Below, in pieces: positions 12,022 to 22,589 of a stretch of DNA of 64,000 nt. Numbering within the stretch: position 1 is the stretch's first letter; every line of letters begins with the position of its first letter. Source of the stretch: Varanus komodoensis (Eukaryota > Chordata > Lepidosauria > Squamata > Varanidae). The position numbers and the translations under genes were made by a program. Location of the stretch: NCBI RefSeq assembly GCF_004798865.1, contig NW_025335268.1:73050546-73114545 (forward strand), read 5' to 3'. Under the pieces are notes generated by a model. That model was not told the DNA's origin. It ran no database searches and saw only the letters and a list, made by a program, of their open reading frames with translations.

Positions 12022-12252
12022 ATTGTATTCATAGCTCACCTTCCTTCCCCTTGCAAGGAACCCAAAGCAGCCTGCAAGTTTCTCCTCCTCTCCATTTTAT
12101 CCTCACAACAACAGCCCTGTGAGGTAGGCTGGGCTGAGAGTCTGTGACTGGCCCAAAGTCACCCAGCTGGCTCCATGGCCGAGCAGGGGCCAGAACCCGG
12201 ACCTCCGAAGTCCCAGTCCCGTGGTCTTAACCACCACGCCTCTCTGGCCCTC
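12022..12252 (-). mobile_element. tRNA-headed CORE/MIR-like SINE
   Basis: Minus-strand copy. The head lies near 12252 (complement of ttaaccaccacgcctctctg), with a degenerate B box (complement of gccagaacccgg). The core is the complement of gtgactggcccaaagtcacc, followed by the complement of cacaacaacagccctgtgag. Its 3' tail differs from the 7155 copy (gcagcctgcaag and ccccttgcaaggaaccc instead of the ctcaaggcagc form), which suggests another subfamily. Confidence 0.78.
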
Positions 12253-13820
12253 CAGTGCCATTACTATGATTATGACCCCTTACAAGGTGGAAGGTGTGCT
12301 TCATGCCCCTTACTAGGTACAGGATGATCCTTCTGCTGGCCTTTGGACCATGTGCCTGTTATGGATCATTGTCCCCCTCCACCCATACCCTGCCCTTTTC
12401 TTCCCAGGAGCAAAACCAAAGACCATTGTGGGTATATTGATTGATCTAAAAGTAAAATGAAAAGTGTTGGCTCTCAAATGCATTGTACATGAAGATGCCT
12501 TCTGCGAAAACTCATTTAGTGGCTGTGCGTTCTTAGAAGGCATTCATGTGTGTATATTTAGCAGCATATATTTCTGGAATGTTAGTTGGGTTTAATATAG
12601 GTGTTGCCCAACTGGTCCTTCATTTTATCTGTCGCCATGTACCCAAAAGGCAACTGAAATAAATATTAGATGACCTCCAGGGAAATAGGGATCCTGGCTT
12701 TGGGAATTCTCCTGGAAAAGGTCATTCTGCATTGAGAAGAAAACTGGTCTGCTCAGTCACATCCAGAGCCTGTAGTTTTGACATCTCTGCTTTGGGGACC
12801 ATTTTGGATGGCCAGTTTCAGACAGGAAGTTGAACGAGACTTTCACATTAGACTTAGCGTCTGCTTGGAATAGATTTGCCACGGGATACCTCATACAGAA
12901 ATGTGTAGTTAACGCTAAGTCATCTCTGCTTATGGGATGGAATGGGCTTGTAATTTAAATAAATGCATTCTTCATGCTTATCAGATGCCCCTTTGCCTTA
13001 CTCCTTTCATTCATGCAGAGGAAAAGAGTGGGAACACAGGAAAGTACAGGTATGCTGGGTGCTTGCTTCCTAAGATTGCTCAGACTAGCAGGGAATTCCG
13101 CTGTACGTCTGGTTTTCTCTTGGAGAAACAGTTCACCAAGAGTTCCTCCTGTGCAGACTCCTACATAAATCACTGAACTAAGTCACACGCCTGTTTTCTT
13201 GCACGGATTCCTGCAAAGGTTTTTTCTGACGGGCCGTGTCCCAGCCCTCGTTCCCCCTTAACTTTCCGACCAGAGTGAAGGCTTCTCTGAGCCCCGTGTC
13301 GTTATGGGGAGGCCTTCCCAGTGAATCACAACTTTCGTGGGAAACGTGACTTCCAATAAGCAGTTCCAGCTTCCGCAGGAATCCTGGCCGCCACACTGCC
13401 GCCCGGATTTCATTTGTGAAATGAGCCTTTAAATGCATTTGTGCCGCTTGCGAGTGGAAGCTCGGCGTTGTAAAAGCCAAGGAGCACCATTTAATGGCAC
13501 TGATTTAGACTTACTTTTCTCATTTGGATGCCTGTATTGCTTTTGAGTCTCTGCTCTCTGCAAATAGTGTGAAATAAATGGCACGGCGAGATGCAAGAGG
13601 GCTACCGTTACATCTTAAATGCTGCTTCCTAGAACAGCACTTAGAACTAATGAAACGGGGTCTCAGCAATGTCTTTTAGACTATGGGAGAGCATCTTCTA
13701 TTATGTTTCCGTAATGGCTTGCCTTCAACGAGTGGCTGCGGAATGAGAGTCTGCAGGGGAACAACACCAGAAGAATTTCTGTTGTGGTTGTGGTAATCTT
13801 CATTCCTGGCATGCAAAAAA

Positions 13821-13823
<3 letters not shown>
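12253..13823. other. Unique-looking non-coding stretch
   Basis: No repeat family or exon was recognised. Frames are at most about 100 codons and occur on both strands around 12937-13480. Nothing suggests a promoter. Confidence 0.45.
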
Positions 13824-13873
<50 letters not shown>

Positions 13874-13895
13874 CTCGCTCTCGCTCTCGCTCTCG

Positions 13896-13935
<40 letters not shown>
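13824..13935. repeat. (CT)n microsatellite with a CTCGCT-type centre
   Basis: A pure CT tract of about 45 bases is followed by five to six units of the hexamer ctcgct, then by CT again. The hexamer centre arose inside the dinucleotide tract by a single T-to-G type change that was then amplified. It forces long Ser/Leu or Glu/Arg artefact frames on both strands. Confidence 0.95.
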
Positions 13936-13936
<1 letters not shown>

Positions 13937-16900
13937 CTGGCTCACCTCGCCTCTCTCCCACGTCCCAACCAGGAGCATGGCAGTGGTGACGGATACTTGT
14001 GGAGTTATTTGGGCAGTGCGCCCTTGGAGGACCGGTTGATTAGGTGGGGTCTGGCAGCAGCCCAGTAGCTGCCTCGTTGCTTGGAGTCAGTGTGCGCAAC
14101 GCCAGGCCTGTGAGGTGCCTGGCGCGCGGTGTCCCTCATGCAGCTCCATCCCCTGCCTCGTCCCACCCACCCTCGCATAAGCTACCCCCCGCCTCGGCCC
14201 CCGCTTCCACTCTTGGCCTCCCCTGCCGTCTTGCCGATCCCCCACTCCATTGGCCACTGTGCTTCCATTCCCACTGCCTTCCCTGCTGCCTCGGCATCGG
14301 CCCAAGGAGGGCTTGAAGTTTCTCCATGGGAATGAGCAGCGGGAGCTGAGCTCCAAAACACTGCTGGTGTTCGTAATTCTCCGCCTTGGGATAAGCCTCC
14401 AATCCGAGGTTGAGTTTTACAGCCCGATAGTATAGTACTTTACTGCCTCAGATGGTCTCTTGAGCCAGAAAAAGGTGCCGAGTTCCAACTCACTCACTCC
14501 CCCTGGATCTCGCAGTAGCGGCGGCAAATAAACGAGTGCCTTCCTTTCCCTTCCTTGGCACATGGAAGTCACTGCGAAAACATCCGTGCACTCACGGGGC
14601 TCTTGAGAAATGCAGTTACGGCTCATGCCCCAAATTAGGAAGAACGGACACAGGTGCTGCTTGCGCTGACCACATTGTTGGTGTGGGGAGATGGGGCTCT
14701 TGGGGGTCAGAGGGGGATTTAGACCCTGTCATTCTGCCAAATGCATCATCACCAGTGCGATGGGGACTCGAGAAACGCTGATGATTAAATCTGGAAACAA
14801 CTGCGCTCTTTTCCAAATCGTTAGGAAGAGTGGTTGGTGGGCGTGAACCCAGATGCAAGCCAGTTGGAGTCCCCGAGGTGTCCCTGGGCGCTTCTTGGTG
14901 GGCGTGATTGAGTAACAACTTCAGCTCCGTTCCGGAAATGAAGATGTTGCTGCTGAGATGAACAGCCTCGGGCTTCGTGCAAAATTCTGGTCAGGAAGGG
15001 CGGCAGCAGCAGCACTGGTAGTAAAATAAGAAGAATAAAATCATACAACGCTCGCTCAGATTTTTTAAAAAAGCCAATCGCCCCCTCCTCCTTTTCCGTT
15101 TCTTCTCCTGGTAGGGTGACTGCCTGCGCTGACCCACTGGCCAATTTAAACCAAACGGGGTGCCCCACGTTTCATGGTAGGGATCACTCCTCCTGTTAGT
15201 CTGGCCGCGATTTCTGGGGCATCTTCCATATGCTTGTTGTGCTGAAATTACCGCTAAAATGGGGAGAATGTTCTTGTCAATATAATTAGTGTGATTATGA
15301 GAACTCATTTTGAAGCTTTCTGGAAGTACCACCAAATGTTGTGAGCGCAGAGAAAAGATCCAAATAATTGCCAGGTCCGGTTTTCCTCTAATAGGTCTCC
15401 AGAGCTCCAGGTGAATCTCACCCTTCTGCTAGGTTTTTATTCTGATGAAAGTGGCTGGCAGCACTTTCTGAAAGCCTGGGTCTAGTTAGGGGCCAGGCAG
15501 CGAGGCGATCACAGCAAAAGAGATCAAAACACACTGGTACACAATGGGAAAGTTTTGAAATTTACCCAAGTTTTGCACAGTTTGTTGCGGGAAACTGTCT
15601 CCTTGCACTTCACCTCTGCGGAAAGGCCACACTTAGCTCAGAAGCAAATTTTCTGCTCTTTGTTTATCACACGCCGCCAGTTGTGCCTCACATTCTTCTT
15701 CATTTCTTTCCGCATTTACGTTCAACGGAAAAGGGATGGCTGCACTGAATGAAAAGTGGTCTTTGGAGAAAATCCACTCGAAGGATTGCACTCGGGGCCT
15801 TTCTAGACAATGCGGAAGAAGAAAGATTCTCCGCTCTGCAGCCGGACTGGGTGCTCTGGCAAGAAGCCCCGTCTTCACACAGGGTGTTTGGCGGAGGCAG
15901 TATGCTGTGGGAAGCGGCCTGGCCCATGTCAGATAGCGCTTGCTTCCCCGCTCTCTCTTTTATTCATTATTTTAATGTTGCCATATGAGCGTCAAATATT
16001 TGCAACCTCTCTGTCCTCTCCATCTTTTCCAACTCCCTCCTTTCTTTCCAAATGAGCCTGCTAAAACCTGCCTCCTCTCAGTTCTTTCCCAGATCGGTCC
16101 GTGTTCTGTTTGGGCAGCTTAAGCCTCGAATAGCACACAGTTTCATCCGCTTTTAAAAATAAAGCAGAGTCCTTGAGCAACTTTTCTCTCGCACTGCCTA
16201 AATGGAATTGTTCCCCGTCCGTCTCCCCCGATTAGGGCTACAACTGACCCAACATGTGAAGCAGGGATGCTCTGCTGATCCCGTACCCCCACCCGGTGCT
16301 GCGACACCGCAGCCTTTCTAGATTTGCAAGACTCACTCCCCTACCCTTGACATTGAGATCTCAAGGGCGTTCATTAGAGTTGTTTGGAGTAGGCAGCCCT
16401 AAAGCCCTCTCCAGCCGAAGCAGGCATGGGACGCCATCTAAGGTCCGTTTCTCCGTCACCCAAGGACGTCTGCGATGCCTTGCCCCGAGTTTCGTGGCAA
16501 GTCCCCAGCAGCTCCATGCCAGAGGAAAGTCAGGCTGTCAGAACCGTTTGGGACTGTCACTTTGGAGGAGGCCGCGCTTGTGAAAAGCCCATCTTCCTCG
16601 CCTTGAAGTAACTGGGGCAGTCGACTCCGCTGTCATAGGCAATTGTGTCCAGACGCCTGTAGCTCTGAAGATTTGAGTTTGCATTTCTTAGGTACAGTGC
16701 TTTGATGTCACTTTTCGGCATTGAATTCTATGTATTGTGGCAGTCCATTTTTAAGGCGGTGCCTTACTGAGGTTTTGTCTGGGATGATATCCTGATTACC
16801 TGCAACGGTACCTCCGTGGCCTCCAGTTTCTTAGTGTGGCCTCATTAACTTTTTGATAACATGCTGGTCTCATTTTATAGACTGCAAGGCCTGCTCTGTG

Positions 16901-17040
16901 AGTAACGGAGAAAAAAACGCAGCAAAATAGTGGGATTTTCCCCGTTTTGCTTTTTTCCTCCTGTGACCCTTTCCACCAGATGGACATTTTCAATTTTCTG
17001 GCTTCCTTCACCGAAACAGCTGTAAAACTCTGTGGATTTT
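13936..17040. other. Non-coding stretch with a C-rich patch
   Basis: About 3.1 kb with no recognised repeat or gene. The piece 14110-14330 is unusually C-rich on the plus strand (ccacccaccctcgc, ccccccgcctcggcccc). Frames of up to 115 codons on both strands resemble nothing known. The texture near 15300-16100 is unique and AT-moderate. Confidence 0.4.
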
Positions 17041-17130
17041 AAAATTTGGATGGATACACACACACACACGAACATCCCCCAACACACACACAATCACAGA
17101 GAGAAAATAATAAATTATTATTAAATAATG
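17041..17130. repeat. (AC)n microsatellite and adjoining AT-rich run
   Basis: Two short CA tracts (near 17057 and 17082) are separated by a few bases and are followed by an AT-rich segment (aataataaattattattaa). Simple sequence only. Confidence 0.85.
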
Positions 17131-17200
17131 AAATACACAGAGATAAGCAGATGTTGCTCTCCAAACTAGATGCTGTCGCTTCTTTGAAGCAATCTCTTCC

Positions 17201-17265
17201 AAGAGGTCAGACTGGATGGCCCGGGAGGCCCCTTCTGACTCGCTCGGTTTCTATGTTTCTATCCT
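17201..17265 (+). mobile_element. CR1 LINE 3' tail
   Basis: The last ~65 bases of the CR1 subfamily seen at 8070: ggtcagactggatggcccgg, then gaggccccttctgactcgct, ending in cggtttctatgtttctat. Extremely 5' truncated. Confidence 0.72.
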
Positions 17266-17931
17266 TGGTCCAACTCTCTCAGCTGGTTCTCCTGCTGTAG
17301 CCACTCACTCTTTTTCTTCTCGGACTGTGACCTTTTCTGCACACACCTTTTCCCTCTCAAGCTTTCTTCCACTCTCCCTTAATTTTTATATTCCAAAATT
17401 CTCTCTCTCTCCCCCGACTCTGACCAATCAGGAGAGCAATTTCCTTTCCATTTTTGCCAACTGATTTTCCATTTCCTGTGTTAGAATTTTCCCTCTTTCT
17501 TCCTTTGATGTCTTGTTGAACTATATAACGCCTCCTTCATATGAACCAAAATTTCTGAGCTCTGTAATCTGAATTATTCACAATTAAACCATTATCCCTT
17601 TAACGGAAGCTCATTAGCATGGCCACGTGCATGCAGGATTTAACTCCACGACACAATACTGAAACCTTCAGCCTAATGCTAGAATGGAAGACCATTCTGT
17701 TCCCTTCCAATCCAGAAAGGCAAAGAACAAGAGAATCTGGGACAGAGATGCTAATGAAGGGGGAAAGCAAAAATGGCTCATATGTGCGGGGGGAGAAAAA
17801 AGGCTGGTGGGTTGTGGTTCTTGTCTGCCATTTTTTAACTCATGATTGGTGAAAATGTGCGTCTGAGCACCCAAGGACATATTGAATTGTATGCGATGGG
17901 ATGGCATACAAATACTCTAAATGAATGAATG

Positions 17932-17962
<31 letters not shown>

Positions 17963-18539
17963 GGCAAGGCGTAAGGAGGGATGCTTTTTGTCAGAACCCC
18001 GGTGTACAGGAGCAGCGGGAGTTCAGCCTTCTTTCCTCTGTTGGCTTCTCACTGAAAAGCTACGCAGCACGATTAGCACTTTTTAAAGCTCCCATGAAAG
18101 CACCAACTGGAGCTTTCCCTGTCATTAACTGCATGGGGGGGGGTGAGAGTTTTACCCCATGATCTGTGGATCTCCCCCCCACCCCAGCTCCATATACATG
18201 GATCGGATTAAATCGGGGTGGGGGGAAATCCCCTCATCTTCCTCATCTTTCCACTGAGTTTGGGGGCCTCTGAAGGCAAACATGGCCCTCTCCCCTCGCC
18301 ACTTCCCCGGCTGCCTCCCCGTCTGCACGGGAGTGTCCTTTGAAAGCAGGAGGCCGGCTAACACGAGTCTCATGAAGGGGAAACGAGAGGAATCAGAGCA
18401 TTGAAGGACTGGGAGGCCCACCTTGGGATTGTCTCCACTGCCTGCCGGAAAACGAAACCCCTTGTCACATCTGGAAGGGTGAGGGGCATGTTCTTCCTTC
18501 CCATGAGCCTCGTCCTTCATGCGCACGCTGGCCCGCCGT
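17266..18539. other. Non-coding stretch with short simple repeats
   Basis: It holds no recognised gene. Present are pyrimidine-rich sequence (17310-17440), an (ATTG)n run at 17920-17962 and G-rich patches near 18135 and 18200. A 124-codon minus frame at 18152-18526 has no known similarity. Confidence 0.45.
17920..17962. repeat. (GATT)n microsatellite
   Basis: About eight tandem copies of the tetramer gatt, preceded by gaatgaatg. Simple sequence of recent origin. Confidence 0.92.
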
Positions 18540-18950
18540 AGCCCATCAGTGGTCCTGCGTTCCTAATGCGACCTGGCAGGTCAGCGCCCTGCAGCAGGCT
18601 TGGCGGAGGTCTCTCTCGCGGAAGGGCGCGCTGTGAGCCACTCTGGCAAGGGGCCCTGCGGCTTGGGCAGGCCCCAAGGGGCTTTGCACCGCCCTGCCGG
18701 AGAGCCCCGTGTGGCGACTCTGTGGGCCTGTCAAGACGCGTGTGGCGTCCAGAGGCGGAGGGGGCGTGGGCTCCCAGCACAGCCCCTCGGAGCAAAATGC
18801 GGGCCAGCCCCCGTGCCGTCCGAGGCCACCTGCGAAGTGCCGGGAGAACAGCCCGCTCCGTGCACTGGGGTTTCCGAGTGCCTCCCTTGCAAGCCACTCT
18901 CTCCTTCTCCACTGGTGTGCTTGGCTCGTGTGAAGCAGCACGTTGAACCC
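18540..18950. promoter_or_regulatory. CpG-rich patch, candidate CpG island
   Basis: By eye this stretch is the most CpG-dense non-transposon sequence in the window (tctctctcgcggaagggcgc, ctgtcaagacgcgtgtggcg, gtgccgtccgaggcc). Because stops are rare in GC-rich DNA, frames of 126-242 codons occur on both strands at once; none has a recognisable domain. It could be an orphan CpG island with promoter or enhancer activity, or a GC-rich repeat I do not know. CpG observed/expected was not calculated. Confidence 0.35.
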
Positions 18951-19114
18951 AGAGGTGGCCACCGCTGGTTTTGCTCAGGCGGCTTTTGTCCACTCGTGTC
19001 TCCTGTATCTCACGTGCTGTTTCGTCACCTGCCAGAAAGGATTTATCCGGTCCTTGAGCGATAATGATACTGAGAAGGAAGAAGAGAAAGGGGGAAATGG
19101 GAAGGAGGACCAAA

Positions 19115-19400
19115 GAGCCCTTCTGGGTCCATCTCATCCAGCATTTGGTCCACACAGCTGCCCGTGGGGGCAACGGCGCCCTCCTGCCCATGTTCCCCAG
19201 CCACTGGTGTATATAGGCAGCATCGAGCCACCGACTTGCAGCCATTGATCATCTTCCCCACCACGATTGGTGCTTTCCATGTACATCCTGCATGGAGAGC
19301 TACGTGTGTGAGGCATCTGATGGCCTGGGAGCGGCAGGGAGGCATTCTTGAGCTTCTGGCCGTGGGCCAGTTTTGTATGGATTCTGGGCTGGAACAATCT
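19115..19400 (-). mobile_element. CR1 LINE 3' end fragment (another subfamily)
   Basis: On the plus strand it shows, in antisense, the phrases agagcccttctgggtccatc, catccagcatttggtccaca, gcgccctcctgcccatgttc, cccagccactggtgtatata and cagccattgatcatcttc. These match in order the complement of the CR1 3' region (ggctatcaatggct, ccagttgctgggaac, gatgctggactagatgg, agcagggctcttct). It is strongly 5' truncated and non-coding. A similar piece lies at 63690-63840. Confidence 0.68.
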
Positions 19401-19597
19401 GCAGCCAGTTAACGTGTGGCTGGTGTGTTTTACTAATTTTTGTAAGCCTTAATCTTAGTTTGCCTATCTAGAGGAATCCATTAAACCCTCAGAAGTAAGC
19501 AGTTCTCGCTCCCTTGATGCCTGTTGGTCTGGATTGTGGCTTCCCTTTACTCTAGTTTGCCGGCTGGTGCAGAGGGCCCACTGCTGTCTTCACTAAC

Positions 19598-19720
19598 CAG
19601 CGGCCCTCCAGTTGTTTGGGACTACAGTTCCCATCAACCCTAGCCTGCCGTAGCCAATGGTGGTGGATTATGAGAGGCATTGGCCAAAATATCCAGAGGG
19701 CCAAATGTTGGCCACCCCAG
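19598..19720. repeat. Palindromic MITE-like repeat
   Basis: Left arm ggccctccagttgtttggga with ctacagttcccatcaaccct, spacer, then a right part returning through ccaaaatatccagagggcca and ccaaatgttggccacccc. It is the same family as the copies at 3849, 34800 and 43388. Non-coding. Confidence 0.65.
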
Positions 19721-19854
19721 AGCAAAGTATCCTGGAGGCAGTGTAGTGTGATACACCTTCTGTTCCATGGTGTCGGGTGCAGGATGCAGGGGTGTGGGTG
19801 GCCAATGTGTAGGGCTGGAGCATCAGGGCGGGGGATGATGGAGGTGGCTGGAGA

Positions 19855-20150
19855 GTTTGGCACGACGCAAAGAGGCCAGCGGTGAAGACAAAGCCAGGAA
19901 GGCAGAGTCTGGAGCAAGTGAGGGTCAGAAGGCTTGGCAAATCCAAAGGCAGAGTCTAGAAGTGAAGGTGTGGTCAGGAGCCAGCAAGAATCAGGTACCT
20001 ACAAGGCAGGGTAGAACCAACGGCAAAATCCAGCAAGGCAAAGCAGGGCCAGGAACATGGTAATGTCAGAGAGGACAAGGAGCCAGGTGCCTGGCAAAGT
20101 AGGGACAGGCTGAAGGGACAGGCAGAAGCAGGAGCCATGGCATGACGAAG
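19855..20150. repeat. Purine-rich degenerate repeat block
   Basis: The plus strand is strongly purine-biased and built from variants of a unit like ggcagagtctggagcaag (19899; again as ggcagagtctagaagtga near 19950) and ggcaaag(c/t)agg, with CAGGA and GGCAA words recurring about every 20-25 bases. On the minus strand it reads as CT-rich sequence with many CCTG and CTGC words. It may be a decayed tandem repeat or part of an old interspersed repeat (an LTR-type origin is possible but not shown). Confidence 0.45.
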
Positions 20151-20897
20151 GGCGAGGCTGGTCGCAAGGTCCGGCGCGCCTTGTAGGCACCACAAAGGCC
20201 ACTGGTGCTGTGGCCCAGCTGCGGCCTCCTGTCGAACCTCCCAGCTGGGCTGCATGATTGTGAAGGCTCTTCTTCCGAGGGCCAACAGGTCTAATCCCGC
20301 AGGCACTTGCACAGTGAACCAGATCCTGACAGGTGGTTTGGAGAGTCTCTGATGTTCAGGTGAGCACCGAGTTTTAGAACTGACGTTGCGGAGATGGGAT
20401 TAAGTTGCTCACCTTAATGCTGAGGCGATAGCCAGTGTCTCTGGGTCCCTCAAGAACTTTTCACCCATCGTTCCTCCAAGAAGGGCAAGGTGCGGTGCCT
20501 CTTTCAGAAGGAAAATGGAACTGTGCTTTTCTCCCGATTCTGCACCCTGCCAAACTGTGACATTTGTCACTGCGAGCTCTCCATGTGCCTTCAGGACATC
20601 TCTGACACAAAGCAGGGAGCATGATGTTCCTTTTGGAAAGGTCAGAAACGGCATTGTTCTTTGACATTAGGCTGCACCTTTAGATACAACGTGAGGCTGT
20701 TAAATGGCAACTGCCGGAGGCCAGGCGCCGGCAGGTGGCAAACTGCATCACAGCCGACCTCCTTACTGCACCTTCATTCCAAACCTTCTGGTGTCGACAA
20801 TGCTTCTTGCATGATGTTGGGCTAAATGGGTTACTTGCCAACTGTATCTTCCTTATTATGGAGATTTACATTGAGTTTACATCTTATTTGTCTCTTG
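20151..20897. other. Non-coding stretch upstream of the BovB copy
   Basis: No gene was recognised. The piece 20160-20335 continues seamlessly from the purine-rich block and may belong to the same old interspersed repeat. The rest is unique-looking. Confidence 0.4.
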
Positions 20898-21873
20898 AGA
20901 AACCTATATGCGGGTCAAGAAACAACAGTGAGAACTGGACACGGATTGGTTCAAAATTGAAAAAGGAGTTCGGCAAGGCTGTATACTGTCGCCCTGCCTA
21001 TTTAACTTGTATGCAGAGCACATCATGAGAAAGGTGGGACTGGATGAATCACCAGTTGGAATTAAGACTGCAAGGAGAAATATCAACAACCTCGGATATG
21101 CAGATGATACCACTCTCATGGCAGAAAGTGAAGAGGAACTAAAGAGCCTCTTGATATGGGTGAAGGAGGAGAGCGCAAAAGTTGGCTTGAAACTGAACAT
21201 TAAGAAAACTAAGATTATGGCATCTGGTCCTATCACTTCCTGGCAAATAGATGGGGAAGAAATGGAGGTAGAGACAGATTTTATTTTCCTGGGCTCCAAG
21301 ATCACCGCAGATGTGGACTGCAGCCAAGAAATTAAAAGACACTTGCTCCTGGGGAGGGAAGCTATGGCAAATCTAGACAGCACACTAAAAAGCAGAGAAA
21401 TCACCCTGCCAACAAAAGTGCGTATAGTCAAGGCTATGGTTTTCCCAATTGCAATGTATGGCTATGAAAGCTGGACCATAAGGAGGGCTGAGCGCCGAAG
21501 GATTGAGGCCTTTGAATTGTGGTGCTGGAGGAGACTCCTGCGAGTCCCTTGGACCGCAAGGCGATCAAACCGGTCAGTCCTAGAGGAGATCAACCCTGAC
21601 TGCTCTTTAGAAGGCCAGATCCTGAAGATGATGCTCAAATACTTTGGCCACCTGATGAGAAGGAAGGACTCTCTGGAGAAGAGCCTAATGCTGGGAACAG
21701 TAGATGGCAAAAGAAGGAGGGGGCGGCAGAGAATGAGGTGGCTGGATGGCGTCACTGAAGCTGTCGGCATGAGTGGACTCTGGGGGATGGTAGAAGACAG
21801 GGGGGCCTGGAGGAATGTTGTCCATGGGGTCGCAATGGGTCAGACACAACTTCATGACTAGCAGCAACACATT
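20898..21873 (+). mobile_element. BovB (RTE clade) LINE, 5'-truncated
   Basis: This is the 3' third of a BovB non-LTR retrotransposon. Its open frame runs from about 20932 to the stop at 21859-21861 (about 309 codons). Visible in order: GVRQGCILSPCLFNLYAE (20965-21018), the reverse-transcriptase active-site box YADD (21097-21108) in the context NNLGYADDTTLMAESEEE, the thumb-region phrase KTKIMASGPITSWQIDGE, FELWCWRRLLRVPWTARR, and the C-terminal GRQRMRWLDGVTEA. The very short 3' untranslated end cagcaacac is typical of RTE elements. The 5' two thirds, with the endonuclease and the first RT motifs, are absent, and a small deletion near 20937 relative to the BovB norm closes the frame upstream. 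It cannot move by itself. The open frame implies a fairly young copy. BovB is the family known for transfer between squamates and ruminants. Confidence 0.93.
20932..21861 (+). pseudogene. BovB ORF2 C-terminal remnant (RT palm to C-terminus)
   Basis: The translated part covers the second half of the RNA-directed DNA polymerase and the C-terminal region of BovB ORF2. Residues of the catalytic YADD box are intact, but the fingers region and the N-terminal AP-like endonuclease are missing, so the product would not be a working polymerase. The C-terminal blocks (PWTARRSNRSVLEEI, YFGHLMRRKDSLEKSLMLG, RRRRGRQRMRWLDG) align residue by residue with my memory of the bovine BovB protein. No promoter or splice signal shows that the host expresses it. 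Confidence 0.85.
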
Positions 21874-22334
21874 TGAGTTTGAAAGGGAGGGAGCATCCCT
21901 AACAGTAGAACAGCATCTCAGGGTTTCTTTTGTGAGGACTGATTCCCCTCAAAGGTCATTCACTGCACCTTCTCCGTTCAAGCCACTTGTGTTTAGCTGA
22001 GCGCATGCAATGTCAGCCCTGCCTCTAGTACGCCGGAGAAAGGCATTGGCCAAGTGAGAATGGGCTTGGACTAACAGGCTGAGGTGAGGTCCTCAGTTGG
22101 CCTCAGGGTCCGCCTTGCTATATGGCCAGTTTTTGGAGGAACCACCTTGAACTTTTGGACTGAGGCTAAACCATGAAAACCCTGACTGAGGGGGGCCCCC
22201 AAATGCTGTAGGTTGCACAACAGTTCTTGAGCAAGGGGTATTGCCACATTTCCAACAGAAATAATCTCCTTGCATACCTCTTGATCATGTAGATAGTAGT
22301 AAGCAGGGGCTATCATGGTTCTAAGCCCAGATAA
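21874..22334. other. Non-coding stretch between BovB and L2
   Basis: No repeat or gene was recognised. Frames do not exceed about 80 codons. Confidence 0.45.
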
Positions 22335-22440
22335 AACAACCTGGGACCATCCAGATGTTTTGGACTAAATCCCTAGAACCCCTGGCTGTTGGTTGTGCCA
22401 CCTGAGACCGATAGGAGTGCCTGTCCAAAACTTTTGAAGA
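22335..22440. repeat. Decayed palindromic MITE-like repeat
   Basis: It has the arm ccatccagatgttttggact, a diverged core (ccctagaacccctggctgtt) and a weak return arm (gtccaaaacttttg, complement of caaaagttttggac). It looks like an older copy of the family seen at 3849 and 43388. Confidence 0.45.
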
Positions 22441-22589
22441 GATTTCCAACTTCTGCTTTAGGCTGTCACAGGTCACCATGACCTACGTTTTCAGAGGCAA
22501 TGTACCAAGTGCCAGGCAAACAACCATGGTGACCGTTGCCTCTTTGAGCTTCCAATGACATCTGGCTGGCAAGAAAATACACAACAAGG

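Noticed and set aside
13676-14068. Frames rich in Ser/Leu or Arg/Glu across the CT tract
   Set aside because: Products of translating a microsatellite.
18517-19245. 242-codon minus-strand frame
   Set aside because: It spans a CpG-rich patch and runs into a CR1 3' end, with equally open frames on the other strand. Chance openness from GC content explains it.
19855-20335. Fragment of an LTR retroelement
   Set aside because: The CT/GA-rich texture is suggestive, but no recognisable terminal repeat, primer site or protein similarity is seen, so I left it as an unclassified repeat.
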